Origin: an uncultured Allomuricauda sp.
GTDB lineage: Bacteria; Bacteroidota; Bacteroidia; Flavobacteriales; Flavobacteriaceae
NCBI RefSeq assembly: GCF_947501165.1
Contig: NZ_CANMUU010000002.1
Coordinates: 930,001 to 994,000, forward strand
Length of the DNA: 64,000 bases
Direction of reading: 5' to 3'
Part shown: positions 56,461-64,000 of the stretch, in pieces
How the letters are laid out: every line of letters starts with the position of its first letter
Numbering within the stretch: position 1 is the stretch's first letter
The notes under the pieces: generated by a model
The model's input: the letters and a program-made list of their open reading frames with translations, nothing else
The model's database searches: none
What the model was told of the DNA's origin: nothing
Program-made: the position numbers and the translations under genes

Positions 56461-56993
56461 TATATCTCGTTTAAAACCTTCAAATATTTTTTCAATTCAC
56501 TCTTAAAAAGATTAAAATCCTTAAAAGGAGTATTCAAGATCAAATCATTAAACTTTGGATCTATGGTACTGAATCCAACTTTTAGACGGGCTTGGGTTTG
56601 GATGGAAAGTAATTTCAACATCAGATTGTCTTCTTCGTAATAATTAATGAGCAAATCGTATTCCCTACCTAAAAATTCCAAAACGTATCCGTTTTCTATG
56701 TCGCCTTTCCAGCCTAAATCCTTATCCGAAAAAACTTGGATAGCATAGGGAGAGGTATTGTCGAAATCTCTTTTGTACCCAATAATTTTAATTGCATTGG
56801 GCCTAAGCGAAAAATCATCTATCAACTCGTAAAATCGTTCTCCATCCACAAAATTGTCCAAATCCACAATACATCCAACACGAGTAATCCCCTGGTCCCT
56901 TTTTACTGGGGTTTGAGGCCTCGCCATTTCCTCCTGCAAGAATTTTTGCCCGGATTTAACTTTAAATTTATCTTGGAGTCCTTTGAAAAACAT
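56460..56993 (-). CDS. DUF6913 family protein
   Basis: 177 residues from the ATG at 56993 (MFFKGLQDKFKVKSGQKFLQEE). A longer frame to 57119 would add a false hydrophobic extension that overlaps the divergent gene. TACCTTTG at 57012-57019 on the gene strand is a good -7 box. Blocks: RVGCIVDLDNFVDGERFYELI, KIIGYKRDFDNTSPYAIQVFSDKDLGWKGDIENG, EYDLLINYYEEDNLMLKLLSIQTQARLKVGFSTIDPKFNDLIL. DUF6913 is found next to dapA in many Flavobacteriaceae; role unknown. Confidence 0.88.
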   Translation of the reverse strand: MFFKGLQDKFKVKSGQKFLQEEMARPQTPVKRDQGITRVGCIVDLDNFVDGERFYELIDDFSLRPNAIKIIGYKRDFDNTSPYAIQVFSDKDLGWKGDIENGYVLEFLGREYDLLINYYEEDNLMLKLLSIQTQARLKVGFSTIDPKFNDLILNTPFKDFNLFKSELKKYLKVLNEI

Positions 56994-57057
56994 ATTTTTC
57001 CACCATTTTTGCAAAGGTAAATATTCTACCAAGATTACTTCCACAAAGATAACGAAG

Positions 57058-57822
57058 GTGATAAATCCAAAAATACAACATTTTGTTATAATTATAACTG
57101 TTCTTTTTTTTGCTTGCAAAAACCAGGATAGTCAGCTATCAACCATTGAAGGTGCTCAATTGGATATTGACACATCACTCACCGATGTTGATTCGATACA
57201 GCAATTCATAGCTCCCTACAAAAAACGAGTTGATGCGGTTCTGGACAGCACCCTTTCCTATGTTCCACATTCCTTGGTCTTAAATGATGGAAGCCGAAAT
57301 ACATCCATGGGGAATTTTGTAGCAGACTTGGTCTTTGAAGAAACCTTTCCCTTGGTTCAACAAAAAATAAATAAACCGCTTGATTTTGTAGTGTTGAATA
57401 GAGGGGGTATACGTTCCATTCTGTCGGAGGGGAACGTAACCGCAAGAAATGGTTATGAAATAATGCCTTTTGAGAATTATATTTCCGTAGTTAAGCTCAA
57501 TGGGACACAGGTTAGGGAACTGATTCTCTTTTTGACAAAATCCAAAAGAGCCCATCCCTTTTCGGGAATGGAAATCGTAATTGATTCTTCCGGTTCATTA
57601 GAATCTGTAAACATTCAAGGTGCGCCCTTCGATGAAAGTAGAAGTTATTACGTGGCTACCTCAGATTATTTGGTGTCCGGAGGTGCCGATATTGGTTTTT
57701 TCCCTGCTGTTGATTCCATTTTAGATACTGAATATCTGCTCAGAAATGCGATAATCGACCATTTTAAGAAGAAAGATACGTTGACCGCTAAGGTGGATGA
57801 CCGTTTTATTGAATTGAATTAA
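57058..57822 (+). CDS. Lipoprotein, 5'-nucleotidase C-terminal domain
   Basis: 254 residues from a GTG at 57058, which gives a clean lipoprotein signal (INPKIQHFVIIITVLFFAC). An upstream TTG at 56983 would overlap the DUF6913 gene. The only domain is the 5_nucleotid_C substrate-binding part (LVLNDGSRNTSMGNFVADLVFEE, FVVLNRGGIRSILSEGNVTARNGYEIMPFENYISVVKLNGTQVRELILF, YYVATSDYLVSGGADIGFF). The metallophosphatase domain is in the next gene, starting at the next base. The two genes together equal one classical UshA-type enzyme in reversed order. Confidence 0.9.
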   Translation: MINPKIQHFVIIITVLFFACKNQDSQLSTIEGAQLDIDTSLTDVDSIQQFIAPYKKRVDAVLDSTLSYVPHSLVLNDGSRNTSMGNFVADLVFEETFPLVQQKINKPLDFVVLNRGGIRSILSEGNVTARNGYEIMPFENYISVVKLNGTQVRELILFLTKSKRAHPFSGMEIVIDSSGSLESVNIQGAPFDESRSYYVATSDYLVSGGADIGFFPAVDSILDTEYLLRNAIIDHFKKKDTLTAKVDDRFIELN

Positions 57823-58734
57823 ATGAAGAGAAGAGATTTTATACGAAATACAGCGGCCACTTCCACCCTATTATCTTTGGGAGGCTTAAGCCTAAATTCC
57901 TGTTCCCATTTTGGCGAAAAAAAAGTGACCATACTGCATACCAATGATGTGCATAGCCATATTGAGCCTTTTCCAAGTAGTCATTCTAGGTGGGCAAATC
58001 TAGGGGGTGTTGCTCGCAGGGCAGATTTGGTGGCCAAAATTAGAAATGAAAACCCCAACACGCTTCTGTTGGATGCTGGGGATATTTTTCAGGGCACACC
58101 TTACTTTAATTTTTATGGTGGTGAATTGGAGTTTAAGCTTATGAGTAAGCTAAAATACGACGCGGCCACCATTGGAAACCATGATTTTGATAATGGCATT
58201 GATGGGCTTTTGGCCCAAATTCCCCATGCGCGTTTTGATTTGCTCTCTGCCAATTACGATTTTTCCAACACGGTATTAGACGAGTTTGTGAAACCTTATA
58301 AAATCTTCAAAGTTGATGGCTTAAAGGTTGGTATCTATGGCATTGGTATTGAATTGGATGGTCTGGTATTGAAAAAAATGTATAAGGAAACGCAATATCT
58401 TGACCCTTATGAGTTGGCTTTAGATTCGGAAAGAAAACTCAAGGAAGAAGAAAATTGTGACCTCATCATCTGCCTTTCACATTTAGGGTACACCTACCAA
58501 AATCCTGAAAGACCCTCAGATACGCAGTTAGCACAACGTACTGAGCATACCCATCTTGTTATTGGCGGGCATACCCATACTTTTTTGGATAAACCGGAAG
58601 TACGTACCAATGCATTGGGTAAATCGGTCCTAGTCAATCAGGTTGGTTGCTACGGTATTCATTTGGGGCGTATTGATTTTTATTTTGACTCCAAAAAGAA
58701 TATCTCCTCAGAAGGCGTGAGTATTAGGGTTTAG
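57823..58734 (+). CDS. Metallophosphatase, 5'-nucleotidase N-terminal domain
   Basis: 303 residues. A Tat-like signal with RRDFIRN and a lipobox-like SLNSC precede the calcineurin-type phosphatase: TILHTNDVHSH, DAGDIFQGTPYFNF, ATIGNHDFDNGID, LIICLSHLGY, THLVIGGHTHTF. All metal-binding blocks are present. Exported, probably folded and metal-loaded before Tat transport. Starts right after the stop of the C-terminal-domain gene. Removes phosphate from nucleotides to supply nucleosides and phosphate. Confidence 0.92.
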   Translation: MKRRDFIRNTAATSTLLSLGGLSLNSCSHFGEKKVTILHTNDVHSHIEPFPSSHSRWANLGGVARRADLVAKIRNENPNTLLLDAGDIFQGTPYFNFYGGELEFKLMSKLKYDAATIGNHDFDNGIDGLLAQIPHARFDLLSANYDFSNTVLDEFVKPYKIFKVDGLKVGIYGIGIELDGLVLKKMYKETQYLDPYELALDSERKLKEEENCDLIICLSHLGYTYQNPERPSDTQLAQRTEHTHLVIGGHTHTFLDKPEVRTNALGKSVLVNQVGCYGIHLGRIDFYFDSKKNISSEGVSIRV

Positions 58735-58809
58735 ATTTTAACTTCTTCAATAGTGGTAAGTGGTTGTTTTTTTTTCATCAACCCCATTACCTTTTGTAGC
58801 ATTTCAATA

Positions 58810-58848
58810 AAAAACCACTCAAAAAGTTAATTATGAGTGGTTTTCTTT
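58810..58848. terminator. Bidirectional terminator
   Basis: AAAACCACTCA (58811-58821) pairs with TGAGTGGTTTT (58834-58844). Shared by the nucleotidase operon (plus) and the BspA gene (minus). Confidence 0.85.
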
Positions 58849-58868
58849 TATGATGAATTGTGAAAGGG

Positions 58869-60593
58869 TCAAGGGCAAACAAACACATTGGTTATTCCTG
58901 GAAAGGACCAACCATTACTATTGACCAGAAACCCTGCGGCAAAATCTGCTGCTAAACCGCAAATCGTAATGCCCTCCATACCACAAACAATAGTGGTGGG
59001 GCCTCCATTTAGTCCTACAAAATTCGCCCAACCGATTAAAGTGGCATTTGCACTGGATGGGGACATGCCGGAACTATCAAACATTCCGGTCATATCTGTC
59101 ACATTATTAATGGGTAATCCTCCAAGGTCTTGGTCATAGGAGGTGGCACCTCGAAACATAAATGACATATCACCAACGTTTTCGGTAAACCAATTGCTGA
59201 TGTTTTGATTAAAAGATGATGCAGAATTAAACATACTACCCATATCGGAGACATTTTCCACATTCCACTGACTGATATTTTGATTAAAGCTATCTGCATT
59301 AAAAAACATACTGGACATATCGGTGACACTTTCTGGAATCCATCCGCCGATATCACTATTAAATGAAGATGCATTGAAAAACATAAATTGCATGTTCTGA
59401 ACTTGGTTAACTTCCCAATTACCTATATCACCATTGAACGAGATAGCAAAATTGAACATGGAACTCATATCCTCTACACTACCAACATCCCAATCGCCGA
59501 TTTCAGCATTAAAAGAGCGTGCTTCCATAAACATTTGACGCATATCTGTAACATTTTCCAGAAGGGGTGGGCTCAATGCTGAGTATTCCTCCAAGTTTTT
59601 ACAAAAGAAAAATGCCCTATTCATGGTCTGCCATTGAATATCTCCCCATTGGTTGATTCCTCTTAAGGCTAATTGTGAATCCTCAACGGAATTGAACATA
59701 TTGATCGCCGGAAAAACACCTTGTATGGCTACAACATACGTGCCGGCATTATCATAGGTATGGGTGAAATTTTCTGGATTGGCCATGTTTATACTTTCAA
59801 TGGTACCATCTCCCCAATCAATCATAAAATCGTAGTTGTAATTTTCATTGGCTCCTATAACCAGTTCAAAATTGTCTGATGGCACCTCCCAAGTTGTTAT
59901 GAAGGAGGTAGATTGTTCTACCAGAGCATCGCTATCATTTATTACCATAATTGTAATTTGGGCTTCCACGGGTTCATTAACCCCATCAGAAACCGAAATG
60001 GTTATTTGATGCTTCTCAGTGGTTTCAAAATCCAGGCTTTGTCCAGCGTTCAACATCAAATCGCCGTTCTCTGTAATAACGAAAAGATTTCCATCATTTT
60101 CAGAAATTTCAAAAGTAAGTGGGTCATTTTCCGGGTCGGTAGCCTGTATTGTGCCGATAAGATCAGTTTCGGAGATGCTTTCGAGTGCGGGAAAAGTTTG
60201 GTCTTCTATTAGAGGTGGTTCGTTTACGTCTTGTACAACGACCGTAACAGCATTAAAGAATTCACCTTTTCCATCTGTAACACGTACAGTGAATTGATGT
60301 TCTTTGGTAGTTTCAAAATCAAGGGCCTCTCCCTCAATCAGGCCAAAGTCACCGTTGTTGTTCATTTCGAACAGATTTGATTTATCCAGTGCTATTCTCA
60401 AGGAAAGAGCATCCCCATTAGGGTCATCTGCTTGGACCGTTCCAATAAGTTCAGAATCTGCTACGGATTCCGGGACTTCAAAGGTTTGCGGATTAATCTC
60501 AGGTATCCCTCTGCCAATTACTTCATTATCATCACTACAGGACAGTATTAAGAATCCAAATAGTATGCTTCCGATTATATATTTTAGCTTCAT
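58869..60593 (-). CDS. Surface lipoprotein with cadherin repeats and six BspA (DUF285) units
   Basis: 574 residues from the ATG at 60593. The open frame to 60713 adds an unrelated N-terminus. Lipoprotein signal MKLKYIIGSILFGFLILSC, then SDDNE, an acidic surface-export signal of the Flavobacterium kind. Two cadherin-type repeats follow (VPESVADSELIGTVQADDPNGDAL and a second copy), then a PKD-like domain (NYNYDFMIDWGDGTIESI). Then come six leucine-rich BspA units of about 25 residues (VTDMSSMFFNADSFNQNIS and similar) and a C-terminal cap with VCGMEGITICG. No type IX sorting domain. Likely adhesion on the outer surface. Confidence 0.92.
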   Translation of the reverse strand: MKLKYIIGSILFGFLILSCSDDNEVIGRGIPEINPQTFEVPESVADSELIGTVQADDPNGDALSLRIALDKSNLFEMNNNGDFGLIEGEALDFETTKEHQFTVRVTDGKGEFFNAVTVVVQDVNEPPLIEDQTFPALESISETDLIGTIQATDPENDPLTFEISENDGNLFVITENGDLMLNAGQSLDFETTEKHQITISVSDGVNEPVEAQITIMVINDSDALVEQSTSFITTWEVPSDNFELVIGANENYNYDFMIDWGDGTIESINMANPENFTHTYDNAGTYVVAIQGVFPAINMFNSVEDSQLALRGINQWGDIQWQTMNRAFFFCKNLEEYSALSPPLLENVTDMRQMFMEARSFNAEIGDWDVGSVEDMSSMFNFAISFNGDIGNWEVNQVQNMQFMFFNASSFNSDIGGWIPESVTDMSSMFFNADSFNQNISQWNVENVSDMGSMFNSASSFNQNISNWFTENVGDMSFMFRGATSYDQDLGGLPINNVTDMTGMFDSSGMSPSSANATLIGWANFVGLNGGPTTIVCGMEGITICGLAADFAAGFLVNSNGWSFPGITNVFVCP

Positions 60594-60646
60594 TTCTATG
60601 ATTTTAAATACAATTTCTCGATTGTCAGGCTTTCTTGTCCTTCCTA

Positions 60647-60673
60647 ATTGATGGATAGATGATTTGGATTGAT
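60647..60673 (-). promoter_or_regulatory. Direct repeat upstream of BspA gene 1
   Basis: On the gene strand ATCAAT at 60673-60668 and 60652-60647, 21 bp apart, in the frame TATCAATCC, 9 nt, ATCCATCAAT. The same frame with the same 9-nt spacer precedes the second BspA gene. It lies about 54 nt before the ATG. Confidence 0.55.
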
Positions 60674-60750
60674 AGATAATGTCATTACCTATTTTCCAAG
60701 TGAGAATTCTCAAAAAAGAACAATGTCCCTAAAAGAGAATCGTGGAAATA

Positions 60751-60784
60751 AAAAACCGCTAGAACAAATTCTAGCGGTTTTTTT
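60751..60784. terminator. Terminator of the second BspA gene
   Basis: AAAAACCGCTAGAA (60751-60764) pairs perfectly with TTCTAGCGGTTTTT (60769-60782) around CAAA. Strong in both directions. Confidence 0.93.
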
Positions 60785-60808
60785 GGTTCAATGGCACTAT
60801 TTAATAAA

Positions 60809-62155
60809 TCATGGACAGAATATAACACCCTCGTCATTTATCACCCATGAGAATACATCCGCTAAATCAAGTCTAGCTTGATCACCTAAAGTACCGGAGC
60901 ATACTGCTATACCCTCAGCACCCAAAACAACCCCATTGGCTAAATTTCCTTGATTGTACCAACCAAGTAATGTGTTACCATAATTTTCTGAAGATATTCC
61001 TGAATTATCCAACATTCCGGTCATATCAGTAACATTACTAACGATCCAATCACCTAAATTGGCGTTAAAAGAACTAGCATTTTTGAACATACTGCCCATA
61101 GACCCTACTAGGCTCAGATTTGGAGTATCTTCCGCTTTAAGTTCAACATTTGGACATTCGAAAAAAGCAAATTCCATGGACTGCCATTCAATGTTTCCCC
61201 ACTGGTCTATGCTGACCAAGGACTCTTTAGTAACTTGATCAGCAACTTCCATCAAAATAGCTGGAAAAGTACCTTGTATGGCCACTTTATATTCGCCAGC
61301 TGCGGCATATTCATAAGAGATATTTCCTTCAATCGCTTCATCCGAAGCTCCATCTCCCCAACTTACGGAATAATTATATTGGAAATTACCTTCATCCGTT
61401 GGAATGGTTATAGTAGTATTAGATTCTTTTGTCACGAAGGTGATTATAAACGAATCTGGACTGTTAGGCAAAATCTCAGCCAATGTATCTGCTACATTTT
61501 CTACCAAAATATCCACTTGGGCAATCACAATATCTGAACCATCGGTAACCGATATTTCCAGTGTATGCTTTGTTTTGTTTTCGAAATCGAGCGACAAGCC
61601 TTCACGTAAGCTTATCTGACCATCGTTGTTTATTTCGAACAAACTATCATCATCATCGGTAATACTAAACTCCAACATATCCGGATTGTCCAAATCCGTA
61701 ACCTCTACCGTTCCGATGATTTCGCTATCAGGGATATTTTCTGGTTTACTGAACTCATAGGTTTCTTGACTAAATGATGGGGACTCATTCTCAGTTACGT
61801 TGACCGTAAGTGTTGCTGTAACCTTTGTTAGACCATCGGTTACACCTATGGTAAGCAAATGCTGGGTTTTGGTTGCAAAACTCAATATTTTACCCGTTGC
61901 AAGACTAAGGGCTCCAGTTCCAGACAACTCAAAAAGGGCATCGCTGTTCGCGTCCAAGGTAAACTCGAGAGCATCGCCGTCAGCGTCGTTTGCGGTGACC
62001 TGGTAGATGATGTCAGTATCCAATATGTTTTCACTGGTGTTTGCGGTCTGGTCTGAAATCACAGGAGCCGTGTTGGCCACCGTATTGTCGTCATTACTAC
62101 AAGAAAAAATTAGAAATGCAGTTAAAGCTGAAAGAATAAATTTTTTAGGTGTCAT
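60809..62155 (-). CDS. Surface lipoprotein with cadherin repeats and one BspA unit
   Basis: 448 residues, a paralogue of the preceding gene. Lipoprotein signal MTPKKFILSALTAFLIFSC, then SNDDN, a surface-export signal. Two cadherin-type repeats (TSENILDTDIIYQVTANDADGDALEF; KPENIPDSEIIGTVEVTDLDNPDMLEF), a PKD-like domain (NYSVSWGDGA), then only one BspA unit (MGSMFKNASSFNANLGDWIVSN) and the cap VTDMTGMLDNSGIS. The C-terminus with Cys and VIFCP matches the paralogue. The repeat array is six units shorter or longer than its sister, so the pair arose by duplication and repeat change. Confidence 0.92.
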   Translation of the reverse strand: MTPKKFILSALTAFLIFSCSNDDNTVANTAPVISDQTANTSENILDTDIIYQVTANDADGDALEFTLDANSDALFELSGTGALSLATGKILSFATKTQHLLTIGVTDGLTKVTATLTVNVTENESPSFSQETYEFSKPENIPDSEIIGTVEVTDLDNPDMLEFSITDDDDSLFEINNDGQISLREGLSLDFENKTKHTLEISVTDGSDIVIAQVDILVENVADTLAEILPNSPDSFIITFVTKESNTTITIPTDEGNFQYNYSVSWGDGASDEAIEGNISYEYAAAGEYKVAIQGTFPAILMEVADQVTKESLVSIDQWGNIEWQSMEFAFFECPNVELKAEDTPNLSLVGSMGSMFKNASSFNANLGDWIVSNVTDMTGMLDNSGISSENYGNTLLGWYNQGNLANGVVLGAEGIAVCSGTLGDQARLDLADVFSWVINDEGVIFCP

Positions 62156-62217
62156 TTTTTTACATTAAAAGGGTTATGGGCTGCAATTTCCCTCTTGTAA
62201 CTATTTATTTTGGGCAT

Positions 62218-62246
62218 GGATTGATGGATGCCTTATACGGATTGAT
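62218..62246 (-). promoter_or_regulatory. Direct repeat upstream of BspA gene 2
   Basis: On the gene strand ATCAATCC at 62246-62239 and 62225-62218, a perfect 8-bp direct repeat 21 bp apart. A third ATCAAT lies at 62253-62248. It sits about 63 nt before the ATG at 62155. The shared frame with the first BspA gene is TATCAATCC, 9 nt, ATCCATCAAT. Confidence 0.58.
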
Positions 62247-62293
62247 AATTGATGGTTTAGGAGCAATATCCCGTTAAAATGATACTTTTCGTG

Positions 62294-62311
62294 GATAAAA
62301 TGCAGGTTTTT
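62294..62311 (-). repeat. 18-bp element, copy 2
   Basis: On the minus strand AAAAACCTGCATTTTATC, identical to 25804-25821. It lies 139 nt upstream of the second BspA gene and points towards it. Confidence 0.5.
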
Positions 62312-62372
62312 GAGTGATGTGTGATGGAAGTTAATATGCTTCTCATCGTCTAGAAACATGAAAGTTGAGGAC

Positions 62373-62672
62373 TTATCCCTGTATTGCGATTTCAACCAAC
62401 TGTTTCAACTCCTCGTCCATACCATATTTAGGAAAAGGTTGGTCTGCTTGCCTATACCAGAAAGCTGCATTCCAATCATCGCCCTCTTTCCGGTGCAAAT
62501 AGGCGTATATCCAACTACCTATTGGAGTATGTAAATCTTGGGCAATATTGTGTGAAGCGTTCCAGTCGCCTTTGGCGTCATACCATAACGCTTTTAAAGC
62601 AAGAGTCCATTTTTCAGGAGGAAGCGAAAAGTCCAATGTCTCTTTGAAAGTTTTAAAGTCAATAGGTAACAT
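62373..62672 (-). CDS. Hypothetical small protein
   Basis: 99 residues, cytoplasmic, rich in Trp and aromatic residues (LPPEKWTLALKALWYDAKGDWNASHNIAQDL, GSWIYAYLHRKEGDDWNAAFWYRQADQPFP). It looks like a short all-helical repeat pair with conserved DWNA motifs (WNASHNIAQDL and WNAAFWYRQ), the kind seen in small conserved proteins of Bacteroidota. No known function. Stands alone with an unusually structured upstream region. Confidence 0.75.
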   Translation of the reverse strand: MLPIDFKTFKETLDFSLPPEKWTLALKALWYDAKGDWNASHNIAQDLHTPIGSWIYAYLHRKEGDDWNAAFWYRQADQPFPKYGMDEELKQLVEIAIQG

Positions 62673-62708
62673 GAGTACTTATTAAAAACTGTTTTTTATG
62701 TTCATTTT

Positions 62709-62822
62709 GTCTTGAAACAAAACGAACCAAAAATTCAATAAGATTTCTGGGAAATTTTTAAGGCTACGCCATAAAACCGCTGGAAAATCTTATCGTTTCA
62801 TGCTCTTTTTTGCTTGGCAAAA
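62709..62822. repeat. Structured intergenic element (nested inverted repeats)
   Basis: Nested arms: TGAAAC (62713-62718) with GTTTCA (62795-62800), and ATAAGATTT (62738-62746) with AAATCTTAT (62785-62793). Next to them is a hairpin TTTTGC-TTG-GCAAAA (62808-62822). The text resembles interspersed intergenic repeats of flavobacteria; I cannot confirm copy number from one window. Confidence 0.4.
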
Positions 62823-62876
62823 CGCACTTTCACTTGATTTACCACTATTTCTTTGAAATCTTCGAGTTTAAATAGT

Positions 62877-64000
<1,124 letters not shown>

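Noticed and set aside
56994-57119. Hydrophobic N-terminal extension of the DUF6913 protein
   Set aside because: It would overlap the start of the divergent nucleotidase gene, and a -7 box inside it supports the shorter form.
57058-58734. A frameshift splitting one 5'-nucleotidase gene
   Set aside because: The domain order is reversed compared with the fused enzyme, and each part has its own complete export signal, so no single indel could explain it.

Overview
The window is a chromosomal stretch of a Bacteroidota bacterium, almost certainly family Flavobacteriaceae. Three things point there: promoters of the TTG-N19/20-TAnnTTTG type with almost no Shine-Dalgarno signal; family markers (TonB-dependent receptor with DUF4249, DUF4835, DUF6913, RprX/RprY-type two-component pair, bacillithiol-type YtxJ, BspA/cadherin surface lipoproteins, Bacteroidota-type small SRP RNA); and many short lipoprotein signal peptides. 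The moderate AT-richness and gene set resemble the Muricauda/Allomuricauda group, but that genus-level guess is inference only.

Layout. 1-7.3 kb: a truncated lipoprotein gene, pheT, a fasciclin protein, a small membrane protein, a YbiT-type ABC-F ATPase and a cysteine-less thioredoxin-like lipoprotein. 7.3-16.2 kb: a transaldolase-family enzyme, then a minus-strand four-gene outer-membrane uptake operon (unknown secreted protein, TonB receptor, DUF4249 lipoprotein, MG2/plug-like protein), a small Ig-like lipoprotein and a short-chain dehydrogenase. 16.25-16.35 kb: the SRP RNA gene with its own promoter. 16.4-19.4 kb: glutaminyl cyclase, thioesterase, beta-helix-like lipoprotein. 19.5-24.3 kb: a signalling cluster with a LytTR regulator whose receiver has lost its phosphorylation Asp, a 54-residue lipoprotein, a TPR sensor kinase, its LuxR-type response regulator and an unknown protein. 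24.4-33.4 kb: glyA, a lipoprotein, ytxJ, clpB, a TetR regulator, a phosphatase, smpB and pcm. 33.5-40.9 kb: eight tightly packed plus-strand genes ending in miaA and gluconokinase. 41-44.6 kb: M13 peptidase and GntP permease. 44.6-57.0 kb: a long minus-strand block of housekeeping genes (rprY/rprX, coaE, ybbR, glycosyltransferase, fabI, recN, DUF4835, coaBC, omega, bamD, dapA, DUF6913). 57-64 kb: a two-gene 5'-nucleotidase, two BspA/cadherin surface lipoproteins, a small unknown gene and the C-terminal part of ligA.

Most of the window is ordinary flavobacterial core genome. No CRISPR array, insertion sequence, prophage, tRNA or rRNA was seen, and no stretch above 300 bases lacks a gene. The best candidates for undescribed biology are regulatory. 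First, a composite element (CCATAG, 2 nt, TTTTTAAGGT, 5 nt, TGCAAT) lies exactly 20 nt upstream of the -7 region of both outermost genes of the 19.5-24.3 kb signalling cluster, which suggests one shared regulator. Second, a pair of direct repeats 21 bp apart precedes both BspA lipoprotein genes, the geometry expected for a LytTR-type dimer. These link to a LytTR protein that cannot be phosphorylated in the usual way and to a tiny lipoprotein placed just before the sensor kinase. At protein level the YbiT-type ABC-F ATPase appears to keep only one intact composite ATP site. All five signal-peptidase-I substrates recognised here have Gln just after the predicted cleavage site, and the window also encodes the glutaminyl cyclase that would cap it.
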